Assembly (NCBI RefSeq): GCF_021390335.1
Contig: NZ_JAJUXK010000003.1
Span: 620,001-684,000 of the forward strand
Direction: 5' to 3'
Source: Dyadobacter sp. CY343
GTDB taxonomy: Bacteria; Bacteroidota; Bacteroidia; Cytophagales; Spirosomataceae
Length of the DNA: 64,000 bases
Part shown: piece by piece, positions 42,674 to 50,964 of the stretch
Layout: the number at the start of each line of letters is the position of its first letter
How positions within the stretch are numbered: the stretch's first letter is position 1
The notes under the pieces: generated by a model
Database searches by the model: none
The model's input: the letters and a program-made list of their open reading frames with translations, nothing else
Told to the model about the DNA's origin: nothing
Position numbers and translations under genes: made by a program

Positions 42674-44432
42674 CCGGTACTAACTCATTTTCAATGCTGG
42701 CCAATTGTGTCAGCATTTCTTTTTGAATAGCCTCAGGTTCGTTTAATAGCGGGATCAGCTCTCGGTAATAAGCAATTCCGTTGAGGAGCTGATCTTTGAA
42801 TTTTGCAAAATATCTTTCCTTCTTAACATCTGCGGAACCTGCAAAGCGCTGCATATCTTTTTTCAGATAATCGACGTAAAGCCGCAGTTCGTTCATGAAC
42901 ATGTGCGGCCGCGGCTTTCTTGAAAGCAGATCGATTTTTCCATAAATGTGACCTACCAGTTCATCCAGTGTCAATATACCCGAAAACCAGGCGAGATTTG
43001 GTCCGGGACAAATTGCTACCGCTTTATTTTCGCGTGGATTGAGCAGGTTGTTTTTCAGCAATGCGGCCGTAGTTAGCCCATCACAAAGGCACAGCTTTTC
43101 CGTTACTTTTTCGATTTGCTCTTCTAAATTCGCCGGATTCAAAGAGCGCAACTGTTTGATCTTTAAATTCTGAAACTGCCGAGACGCAGTGCAAATAGGC
43201 TCTTTTGTGAATGTCGTATCCGAAACGAGGTAACGTTTGTGGCATGGACTTCCCGGCCGGCCTTTTGCAATGCGGTCAAGCCGCTGGCGCTCGGCGCTGC
43301 TTTTCCTGAAGTTGTTGAATAGTACTCCGAGGGGGGATGAATCGCTGACATAATAGTCCTCACTTTCCGATGCAGCCAGCGCATCCAGCGTTTCCTGATC
43401 TACGTTTGTAACCTCCGGCACGAGCAGAAAGGGACTCCCCCAGCCCGTAGCGTCGAGTTGATAATGTTGTATTAAAAAATCATTTTCAGCAGCTGTACCG
43501 ATGCCTCCCTGCACGGTCACTTTTACCTTGGGAGCCTGCGGAATCTGGTATCCTTTACCAGTAAGTGCGTCGCGGTAAAGTTCAAAAAGCTCGGAACGCA
43601 TTTCTTCTCGTTTCACTTTGAATTCTTCCAGCACAGGTCCCAGCAAGTAACCTTCCGTGGCAAATGCATGCCCGCCGCAATTCAGCCCGGATTCAACCCT
43701 GAATTCAGAAACCCAGATTCCTTTTTTAGCCAAAAACTTCGCTTGAATAAGTGCAGATCTGAAATCACTCACTTTGAGGATCAGCTTTTTCTTAAACTCG
43801 CCTTTCGAATCGGGAAAAAAATCTGGGAAATTCTCGAGATAGCTATATAGCCTGGGATTCATCCCGGCTGACAAAACGAGCGAAGATTGCAGGTTACTTT
43901 CCGCAAAACCACGCATAGCAGCCAGGGCGTCGGTATACATATCTCCCAGACTTTCGCCTTCCCCGTCCCTATTCACCTTATCGACCTTCGACATGATATT
44001 CACATCAATTTCCCCCTGCGTAAGCTGCGCCCGCAACCTTGCTTCGGCGGCAGTCCGCAGAGTGCTCGGCAGGCGGCGAAGCTTTTCATATTCAGCTTTC
44101 AGAGACGACGACGCCGGAAGCAGCTGAAAGTAATGGTCGATCTCGGAATTATTTTGGAATGGTGACTGGATCAAGCTTTTAAAACGCTGGTCGGCAATGC
44201 GCCTGATCAGGTTAAGGTAATCTGTGATCCGCCGGGCGCGGTAATCTTCTGTTGATTTTGAAATTGGCTCGAAATGCTCGCCCAGCTGCTTATAATAGTA
44301 TCCGCGCATTCGTTCGATCAGCTCATCATCGACGATTGAGATAACGGAAGAAATACCGAAGTGAGCAACTTTTACGGGCGTATCAATGGAATATCCCAGC
44401 CCGAGAACCGGAATATGGAAGGTATGCGACAT
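42630..44432 (-). CDS. Conserved-looking 600-aa protein of unknown function with C-terminal cysteines
   Basis: 600 aa, no signal peptide or membrane helix. Segments that look conserved: IPVLGLGYSIDTPVKVAHFG, SVISIVDDELIERMRGYYY, VSEFRVESGLNCGGHAFATE, VTVQGGIGTAAENDF and GWGSPFLLVPEV. The last two recall glycine-rich phosphate-binding loops of TIM-barrel flavoenzymes such as nitronate monooxygenases, but the match is too weak for a call. C-terminal cysteines occur as GSPCHKRYL, KEPICTAS, KLCLCDGL and AICPGPN, possible metal or Fe-S ligands. Its last 44 bp overlap the convergent regulator gene. Confidence 0.75.
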   Translation of the reverse strand: MSHTFHIPVLGLGYSIDTPVKVAHFGISSVISIVDDELIERMRGYYYKQLGEHFEPISKSTEDYRARRITDYLNLIRRIADQRFKSLIQSPFQNNSEIDHYFQLLPASSSLKAEYEKLRRLPSTLRTAAEARLRAQLTQGEIDVNIMSKVDKVNRDGEGESLGDMYTDALAAMRGFAESNLQSSLVLSAGMNPRLYSYLENFPDFFPDSKGEFKKKLILKVSDFRSALIQAKFLAKKGIWVSEFRVESGLNCGGHAFATEGYLLGPVLEEFKVKREEMRSELFELYRDALTGKGYQIPQAPKVKVTVQGGIGTAAENDFLIQHYQLDATGWGSPFLLVPEVTNVDQETLDALAASESEDYYVSDSSPLGVLFNNFRKSSAERQRLDRIAKGRPGSPCHKRYLVSDTTFTKEPICTASRQFQNLKIKQLRSLNPANLEEQIEKVTEKLCLCDGLTTAALLKNNLLNPRENKAVAICPGPNLAWFSGILTLDELVGHIYGKIDLLSRKPRPHMFMNELRLYVDYLKKDMQRFAGSADVKKERYFAKFKDQLLNGIAYYRELIPLLNEPEAIQKEMLTQLASIENELVPVSSASEAACHIPKR

Positions 44433-44529
44433 ATTTTATTGGATTAGATTTAACAATCTGCATCCAAAAGTATCGCTGGCCGAATTCAAAAAAACTGACA
44501 GAATCTGCTGCGACAACTGAGAAATGTCA

Positions 44530-45324
44530 TCATTTATCCAAAAACTCCCCGATCGCTGCCGCTGTGAATTCCGGCATTCTGCTACCCGGCCGGGCCGCGC
44601 ATATTTCCCCGATACAAGCGCCGTGAATACCCGGCAGTATCAGCAGCTCCGCACGGGGAATAAGCTTCGCCGTTTCCACCGCGTGATCGATCGTGATCAC
44701 ATCCTGATTACCTGAAATAATGAGAGCAGGCACGTCGAGATTGGTGAGAATTTCCTCCGGCCAGTCTTGAAATGCGCGCATTCTGTCGCGGTCTTTGTCG
44801 TGCATCACTTGCAGGCCTTCCTTATTCTCAGCCACTTCGAGGTAGGCACTTTGTAGCGGCAGAGGCATATTGTCCAGCGTAGCAGTTTCCATAAATTCGA
44901 AAAATCCGGAGATCAGGCCTGCCCTTTTCCAGGTCGCTGCAACGGTTACCAATTTCCTGACCAAATGCGGGTGGCGGCTCGCAATTTGCAATACCGTACT
45001 GCCACCGTTGCTAAATCCCAGAAAATCAGCCTTTTCGAAGTTCAGGTTTTTGAGAAGACCGGCTACATCGTCTGCATCCTGCTCGAAACTAACGCCTGCT
45101 TCGCGATCACCGGTGCGGCCGTGCGCTTGCAGGTCAACAGCGATCACTTTTCTGGTTTGTGTGAAAAAAGGTAAGATGTTACCAAATGTCGTTTCGATCG
45201 TAGAGCCGCCTCCGTGCACGAGAACGAGCGGAACGTCGCCGGCACCGTGGATCTGGTAGTACATTTTAATGCCGTTAACCTGCTCGTAACCAGATTGAAA
45301 TCCAAATTCGTTTTGCATAATCAT
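44530..45324 (-). CDS. Alpha/beta hydrolase
   Basis: 264 aa from the ATG at 45324; ATGs at 45348 and 45318 are also possible. Alpha/beta fold marks: LVLVHGGGSTIETTF (oxyanion region), VIAVDLQAHGRTGDREAG, nucleophile elbow GFSNGG, acid region IISGNQDVITIDHA and catalytic His in LPGIHGACIGE. Similar to carboxylesterase or peroxidase-like hydrolases acting on small molecules. Cytoplasmic, single gene. Substrate unknown. Confidence 0.87.
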   Translation of the reverse strand: MIMQNEFGFQSGYEQVNGIKMYYQIHGAGDVPLVLVHGGGSTIETTFGNILPFFTQTRKVIAVDLQAHGRTGDREAGVSFEQDADDVAGLLKNLNFEKADFLGFSNGGSTVLQIASRHPHLVRKLVTVAATWKRAGLISGFFEFMETATLDNMPLPLQSAYLEVAENKEGLQVMHDKDRDRMRAFQDWPEEILTNLDVPALIISGNQDVITIDHAVETAKLIPRAELLILPGIHGACIGEICAARPGSRMPEFTAAAIGEFLDK

Positions 45325-45495
45325 TCCTATTTTAATACACCCCAGCAAAATAATCCTTATATTTTCACAGGATAATTGAATCGCTTCTAAACTATGTTAA
45401 CAATCATCAGAACCTTTCACGGCTGATTTTGTACCGTTGGATAAGTCGAATTGCACCGGTCTGCGGACGGTCTCAATTTTGCGAATCTGATAAAC

Positions 45496-46017
45496 ATGTT
45501 AAAAGCCTTCAAAATGTTAAAACTATCCTTCTTCATTATCTGTTTCTCTGTTATGATCACACAGGCAAGTCCGGTTCTTTCTCCACCACAAAACGAGAAA
45601 ATATTTATTTCAGAAACGGTTGATTGCGGCTCAGTCGCTGAAATCGATCTTTTTCGCCGCGCAAGACTTTGGGTAGCACAGGCTCATCCTGATGGAAAAG
45701 TCCTCGTTTCTGACAAAGAAACCGGCGATCTTGTCGTGCAGGCTATGACTAGCATTAATATCCCCCGCTCCGAATTGACTTCGGGTGGGTTGTATCAGTT
45801 CAGATATGCGCTTGTAATAGAATGTGTTAATCGCAAATATCGGGCGACAATTTACAATGTGGAACTGCTGGATGTCGGAAACGGCAAATTCAATGCGATC
45901 CGCACCATTTTGAAATCAGAAAAAGAGTTACTGGCATTTAATACGCATCTCAGTGTCAAGTTCAATAGTATACTTCATGAGCTGCGAGGGCATGTAAAAG
46001 ATTACGAAGCGTTTTAA
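45496..46017 (+). CDS. Secreted DUF4468-type protein
   Basis: 173 aa from the ATG at 45496 (MLKAFKMLKLSFFIICFSVM), giving a signal peptide; the longer frame from 45451 is less plausible. After the signal, a compact alpha/beta domain (EIDLFRRARLWVAQAHPDGK, YQFRYALVIECVNRKYRATI, YNVELLD) resembles DUF4468, a Bacteroidota periplasmic domain with a TBP-like fold and unknown role. Monocistronic, followed by a very strong terminator. Confidence 0.7.
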   Translation: MLKAFKMLKLSFFIICFSVMITQASPVLSPPQNEKIFISETVDCGSVAEIDLFRRARLWVAQAHPDGKVLVSDKETGDLVVQAMTSINIPRSELTSGGLYQFRYALVIECVNRKYRATIYNVELLDVGNGKFNAIRTILKSEKELLAFNTHLSVKFNSILHELRGHVKDYEAF

Positions 46018-46019
46018 AG

Positions 46020-46056
46020 AAAATGGCCGGATTCATGCGAATCCGGCCATTTTTTT
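46020..46056. terminator. Strong bidirectional terminator between convergent genes
   Basis: A perfect 15-bp stem (46020-46034 with 46039-46053) and a 4-nt loop ATGC, with A-run before and T-run after, serving both the DUF4468 gene and the DUF1501 gene. Confidence 0.9.
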
Positions 46057-46071
46057 GTTCTGAAGTGAAAT

Positions 46072-47550
46072 TTATGCCAGGATCGGCTTAACTACTTTTC
46101 CATGCACGTCCGTCAGGCGGTACCTGCGGCCCTGGTGCTTGAAGATCAGCTGCTCGTGATCGACACCCATTAAATGCATGACAGTCGCCTGAAAATCATG
46201 CACATGAACAGGATCTTTGATCACATTATATCCAAAATCATCGGTCTGCCCGTACACAAAACCCTTTTTTACCCCGGCACCCGCCATCCAGATTGTAAAG
46301 CTGCGCGGGTGGTGATCGCGACCGTAGTTATCGCGCGTGAGTTTTCCTTGCGAATAAGCGCCGCGCCCGAATTCCCCTCCCCACACTACCAGCGTTTCAT
46401 CCAGTAACCCGCGCTGTTTCAGATCGGTGATCAATGCGGCAGAAGCCTGATCGACGCTTTTCGCCATTGTTTTAATATCGTTCGGCAAATTTCCGTGCTG
46501 ATCCCAGCCCTGGTGATAGAGCTGCACAAATTTCACATCCTTTTCGATCAGCTTGCGCGCGAGCAGACAGTTGGCCGCGAATGTGCCCGGCTTGCGCGAT
46601 TCTTCTCCGTATAAATTAAAAATATAGTCCGGCTCTTTGGAGATATCCATCGTTTCCGGCACGGCCGTCTGCATCCGGTAAGCCATTTCATATTGCGCCA
46701 TGCGGTAATTGATCTCCGGATCAAGGATTTTTTCAAACTGCCCCTGTTGCAATTTGGCAAGTGAATTCAGCATGCGCCGACGGCTGGTACGGTCGATACC
46801 TTCGGGATTATTGAGGTAAAAAACAGGATCAGGTCCCGAGCGGAAAACCACGCCCTGGTGCACAGAAGGCAGAAATCCGTTACTCCACAACTTGGCGTAA
46901 AGCGGCTGGTCACCCGGCCTGCCTTTGGACAACAATACTACAAACGAAGGCATATTCTGATTGTCCGACCCAAGCCCGTAACTGATCCACGAACCCCATG
47001 AAGGCCGCCCGCCCTGCTGACTGCCCGTCTGGAAAAACGTCACCGCGGGATCGTGGTTGATAGCCTCGGTAAACATCGAGCGGATGAAAGTCACATCATT
47101 GACAATGCTCGAAGTATAAGGCATTAACTCGCTGATCATCATATCATGATCACCGTGCTGCGCAAACTTGTACTTCGACGCCGCGAGCGGAAAGCTGCTC
47201 TGCCCGGCTGTCATTCCCGTGAGCCGCTGCCCTTTCCTGACGGATTCGGGGAGGTCTTTGCCCCACATTTCTTCCAGTTTCGGCTTATAATCGAAGAGTT
47301 CCAGCTGCGAGGGAGCTCCGCTTTGAAACAGGTAAATGACCCGCTTGGCTTTTGGGGCGAAGTGCGGGTGGCCGAGCGGTAAACCTGCGGCTTCTCCTGC
47401 TGCCTGCACCGGCTTTTTCGCCATACTATTATCGGCATTCAACAGGGAAGCCATCGCCGCTGCGCCTAGTCCAAGGCTCGTTTTCGAGAGGAAATTTCTC
47501 CTGCTCAGTTGCTCGTGGACATGGTTTTCAAGTTCGTTGTAAAAGCTCAT
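46072..47550 (-). CDS. DUF1501 domain protein with Tat signal
   Basis: 492 aa. Tat signal LSRRNFLSKTSLGLGAAAMA (Arg18, Arg19). DUF1501 belongs to the alkaline-phosphatase/sulfatase-like fold; visible segments are RVIYLFQSGAPSQLELFDYK, VQLYHQGWDQHGNL, VVWGGEFGRGAYSQ and GRDHHPRSFTIWMAG. The catalytic activity of the family is not established. It lies 11 bp after the PSD1 gene, the fixed partner seen in Planctomycetes and Bacteroidota. Last gene of the sus-type locus. Confidence 0.92.
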   Translation of the reverse strand: MSFYNELENHVHEQLSRRNFLSKTSLGLGAAAMASLLNADNSMAKKPVQAAGEAAGLPLGHPHFAPKAKRVIYLFQSGAPSQLELFDYKPKLEEMWGKDLPESVRKGQRLTGMTAGQSSFPLAASKYKFAQHGDHDMMISELMPYTSSIVNDVTFIRSMFTEAINHDPAVTFFQTGSQQGGRPSWGSWISYGLGSDNQNMPSFVVLLSKGRPGDQPLYAKLWSNGFLPSVHQGVVFRSGPDPVFYLNNPEGIDRTSRRRMLNSLAKLQQGQFEKILDPEINYRMAQYEMAYRMQTAVPETMDISKEPDYIFNLYGEESRKPGTFAANCLLARKLIEKDVKFVQLYHQGWDQHGNLPNDIKTMAKSVDQASAALITDLKQRGLLDETLVVWGGEFGRGAYSQGKLTRDNYGRDHHPRSFTIWMAGAGVKKGFVYGQTDDFGYNVIKDPVHVHDFQATVMHLMGVDHEQLIFKHQGRRYRLTDVHGKVVKPILA

Positions 47551-47561
47551 GCTGCTGATTT

Positions 47562-50500
47562 TTATCTCTTTATCAAAAATTCATCAAAGTTCATAACCGT
47601 GCTCGCCACGATGGTACTTGCGGCAACCTCAGCCGGGTTCAGCGATTTGTCAACCGGATATTCCCCGGCCGCCAATATCGATTTCACCTTGGCCGGATGC
47701 TTGCTGAAATCGCTGTACTCTTCTTCGTACAATTCTTTCAAAACCTGCCTTTCCTTTACATCCGGGGCGCGGCCGGTCAATGCAGTAAATGCGTAGGTAA
47801 TCTGTTCGTCGAGCGTTTTCCCCTTTTTCAGCATTTGCTGCGCTAATACGCGGGAAGCTTCCACAAACTGCGGGTCATTCATGACGACCAATGCCTGCAA
47901 AGGCGTACTCGTTTTTTGTCTTTTTGTGACACAGAAATGTCTTTCCGCTGCATCGAAATTGAGCATCATAGGAGGTGGCGAGCTTCTTTTCCAGATCGTG
48001 TACAAGCTTCTCCGGTACAAACTATCGCCGTGCTGCTGCTTGTAAGTAACCTCGTTCCGGGTAGCGAGCGCCTCCCAAAGTCCGGCCGGCTGGTACGGAT
48101 AGGCGCTCCTGCCCCCTACTTCACGCGTAAGTAACCCACTCGATGCCAACGCATTATCCCGAATCTGCTCAGCGCTCATCCGGTAGCTTGGCCCGTGGGT
48201 ATACAACCGGTTTTCAGGATCAGCCTCGGTCGACTTCGCATTCGTTTTGGAAGACTGGCGGTAAGTCGCAGATGTTACGATCAGTTTTTGCATTGCCTTC
48301 ACATTCCAGCCCGACTCCCGGAACGTAGCCGCCAGATAATCAAGCAGCTCCGGATGCGTGGGCAACTCGCCCTGGTTACCGAAATCGTCACTCGAAATCA
48401 CCAATCCTTTACCGAAATACATCATCCAGAACCGGTTTACAGAAACTCTTGTAAAAAGCGGGTGATCCTCGTGGAGCAACCATTTTGCCAGTCCCAGCCT
48501 GTTTTTAGGGAATTCCTTCGGTATCTTGAAAAAGCTGTCCGGCGTGTCTTTTGTCACTGGTTTTCCCGGCGCATCGTAGGCGCCCCGGTTCAGGATGAAA
48601 GTTTTACGCGGATATTTTCTTTCCCGCATTACCATTACGTCAATTTCCTTATCCAGAATCTCGGTTTCGTTAGCTATTAGCTGTTGGCTTTTAGCTCTTA
48701 GCTTTTTGTATTCCTCGTCGATGTTGACAAGATAATATTCTTTTAATGCATTGAGCTGCTCCGGTTTGAGCTGAGCGGCCGGTGTTTTCAATGCATTTAC
48801 CACCTCATTTTTAAAACTATACATCCCCAGCATTTCCAACGACGTCAGTGCTTTGGTATAGATCTTAAATTCATCCACTTCAAAATTCTTCGTCCGCTGA
48901 TCCGAGAGCCGACCGATATTCAGCCTGTCAACATACCAGTTTGTTTTGTTCTTTCCGTATAGGATACTTTCCGTCAGCTGATCATTGTGCACGGTGATTT
49001 TCGCAGGGCGGCCATTTACGTACAATTTCAGTCCCGCAGCTTTACTCAGACCATCATAAGAAAAACCGATCTGCGTCCATTTATTGAGTGGAAATTTATC
49101 GACAGTTTGAATTTCAATCGCATTCTCCGGCCACACGTGACTCATTGTCAGCTTAATGCGGCCGTCTGCTTCGCGAAACACATTCCAGCCGCGGTACCCA
49201 TTCATTACCCCATTGGATTTATGGAACAAAGAACCCGTCACGCTCGGATCGTGCAGATTCAGCCAGATACTGACACTGAAAGGTTGATTTCTTTCAAAAA
49301 AAGCAAACTTGTCTCCGAACGAAACTGCATTCTCACCAAAAATATATCTTGCTTTCCCGAGCTTGCCATTTCTGGAAGCCACATTGGAGAGGCTATCATC
49401 GCCTTCCGCTGTCGCCTTATGTTTCGGGTCAGCCAGATTTTGGAACTCCTTACCCTGCGGTTCGTCGAAAGTGAAATGTCCGACCAGATCGGTTTTTTCA
49501 GAAACCAAAGCTTTTTCCGGTTTAGCGCGTGCTGTTACCAGCCATTTCTGAAAATTCTGATCGGCCACTTTTGCATGCGCATTCAGTGCTGCTTTCTCTC
49601 TGGATAAGTTCTGGTGGATGAATTTCAGCTTTGCGTCGGCTTCCGGAGTCGGCAAAGTGATCGTCGGGCTGGCTTCTCCATTGTAAGGTATCTGCCCGTT
49701 TTCATTGTTATTGTTAAAAAACGCGTAAAGCGAATAGTAGTCTTTGTGACTGATCGGGTCATATTTATGATCGTGGCAGCGCGCGCATTCAACCGTAATA
49801 CCTAGGAAAGTTTTGCCAAAAGTATCGGTCCGGTCGGCTACATAGGCTACGCGGTACTCCTCGGGCACAATGCCGCCTTCCTGACTTTGCTGGTGCATTC
49901 GGTTGAAACCGGTCGCTACGAGCTGGTCGCGGGTTGGATTCGGAAGCATGTCTCCGGCCAGCTGCCAGGTCACAAACTGATCGTAGGGCTGGTTCTGATT
50001 ATATGATTTGATCACCCAGTCGCGGAAAGGCCAGGCGGTGCGCAGGCCGTCGTCCTGGTAACCGTGGGTATCGGCATAGCGCGCCGCATCGAGCCAGGGT
50101 ACCGCCATGTGCTCGCCGTAATGCGGCGAGGCCAGGAGTTTGTCCACTACTTTCTCGTAAGCATTCGGGGATTTGTCGTTGATATAAGCTGTCACTTCCT
50201 CGGGCGTCGGTGGCAGGCCGGTGAGATCCAGGTACACGCGACGCAGTAATGTAGTTTTGTCCGCCTCCCGTGCCGGGATCATTCCTTTGTCTTCCAGCTT
50301 TTTAAGAATAAAATTATCAATATCGTTTTTGACGAATTTCTTGTTTTTGACCGCAGGCGCTTTCGGTTTTTCAACTTTGGTAAATGCCCAGTGCGGCTTG
50401 TATTCCGCGCCTTCTTCCACCCATTTGATCAGGATCGCCTTTTCCCGTGCTGTCAGGGAAAGGTGCGACTCGGGGGTCGGCATCAGGATTTCGGGATCTT

Positions 50501-50825
50501 TGGAAAGAATGCGCTGCACCAGTTCACTGCTGCCCGGCTTGCCCGGATTAATCGCTTTCAACCCGCTTTCCGCCTCTTTTTTGTAAGCTACCTCCGCCAC
50601 ATCGAGCCGAAGGTCGCCCTTCTGGTGATTCGCGTCCGGGCCGTGACAGGCAAAACATCTGTCCGACAAAATCGGCTTTACATCATAAGTATAGTCGACA
50701 GGCTGCACGAGCATGGACATTTCCTGCGCCACGTCGTCAGGCAGGTCGATTTTTTCGTCACAAGAAGAGAAAAACATCCCCGCAACAGAAAAGAACAGAC
50801 TGTATTTCAAAAAGGATTTAGGCAT
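47562..50825 (-). CDS. PSD1-type cytochrome c protein with DUF1549, LamG-like and DUF1553 domains
   Basis: 1087 aa lipoprotein: lipobox ending at Cys22 (GMFFSSCDEK). Planctomycete-type cytochrome c domain with CFACH (57-61) and LMPTPESHLSL; DUF1549 about 155-365 (RRVYLDLTGLPPTPEEV, ECARCHDHKYDPIS with a second CxxCH); concanavalin/LamG-like domain about 455-665; DUF1553 about 775-1040 (LLHEDHPLFTRVSVNRFWMM, STPLQALVVMNDP). Function unproven; such proteins accompany polymer-use loci. Around residue 710 the sequence RAKSQQLIANE is encoded by a dispersed DNA repeat. Confidence 0.93.
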   Translation of the reverse strand: MPKSFLKYSLFFSVAGMFFSSCDEKIDLPDDVAQEMSMLVQPVDYTYDVKPILSDRCFACHGPDANHQKGDLRLDVAEVAYKKEAESGLKAINPGKPGSSELVQRILSKDPEILMPTPESHLSLTAREKAILIKWVEEGAEYKPHWAFTKVEKPKAPAVKNKKFVKNDIDNFILKKLEDKGMIPAREADKTTLLRRVYLDLTGLPPTPEEVTAYINDKSPNAYEKVVDKLLASPHYGEHMAVPWLDAARYADTHGYQDDGLRTAWPFRDWVIKSYNQNQPYDQFVTWQLAGDMLPNPTRDQLVATGFNRMHQQSQEGGIVPEEYRVAYVADRTDTFGKTFLGITVECARCHDHKYDPISHKDYYSLYAFFNNNNENGQIPYNGEASPTITLPTPEADAKLKFIHQNLSREKAALNAHAKVADQNFQKWLVTARAKPEKALVSEKTDLVGHFTFDEPQGKEFQNLADPKHKATAEGDDSLSNVASRNGKLGKARYIFGENAVSFGDKFAFFERNQPFSVSIWLNLHDPSVTGSLFHKSNGVMNGYRGWNVFREADGRIKLTMSHVWPENAIEIQTVDKFPLNKWTQIGFSYDGLSKAAGLKLYVNGRPAKITVHNDQLTESILYGKNKTNWYVDRLNIGRLSDQRTKNFEVDEFKIYTKALTSLEMLGMYSFKNEVVNALKTPAAQLKPEQLNALKEYYLVNIDEEYKKLRAKSQQLIANETEILDKEIDVMVMRERKYPRKTFILNRGAYDAPGKPVTKDTPDSFFKIPKEFPKNRLGLAKWLLHEDHPLFTRVSVNRFWMMYFGKGLVISSDDFGNQGELPTHPELLDYLAATFRESGWNVKAMQKLIVTSATYRQSSKTNAKSTEADPENRLYTHGPSYRMSAEQIRDNALASSGLLTREVGGRSAYPYQPAGLWEALATRNEVTYKQQHGDSLYRRSLYTIWKRSSPPPMMLNFDAAERHFCVTKRQKTSTPLQALVVMNDPQFVEASRVLAQQMLKKGKTLDEQITYAFTALTGRAPDVKERQVLKELYEEEYSDFSKHPAKVKSILAAGEYPVDKSLNPAEVAASTIVASTVMNFDEFLIKR
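48670..48706 (+). repeat. TTAGCTATTAGCTGTTGGCTTTTAGC repeat within the PSD1 gene
   Basis: Words TAGCTATTAG, CTGTTGGCTTTTAGC and TCTTAGC follow each other; the same words occur before and inside ccoG. It encodes AKSQQLIAN on the minus strand without breaking the frame. Confidence 0.7.
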
Positions 50826-50917
50826 GAATGATGAATATTGTGAGCGAATGCCGGCACGCGAATGCGCCTGTTAACTGACACTTTAACTAAAACAATTGTA
50901 TACTAAATTAAAGGATT

Positions 50918-50957
50918 AATACCAATCCGCAAAGTAAGAACCCTGCGGATTGGTATT
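50918..50957 (-). terminator. Perfect 14-bp inverted repeat between susD-like and PSD1 genes
   Basis: AATACCAATCCGCA (50918-50931) and TGCGGATTGGTATT (50944-50957) with a 12-nt loop, 8 bp after the SusD stop codon. There is no strong T-run, so it may be a partial terminator or an RNA-stabilising hairpin that lowers expression of the downstream pair. Confidence 0.65.
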
Positions 50958-50964
50958 CAGTTCG

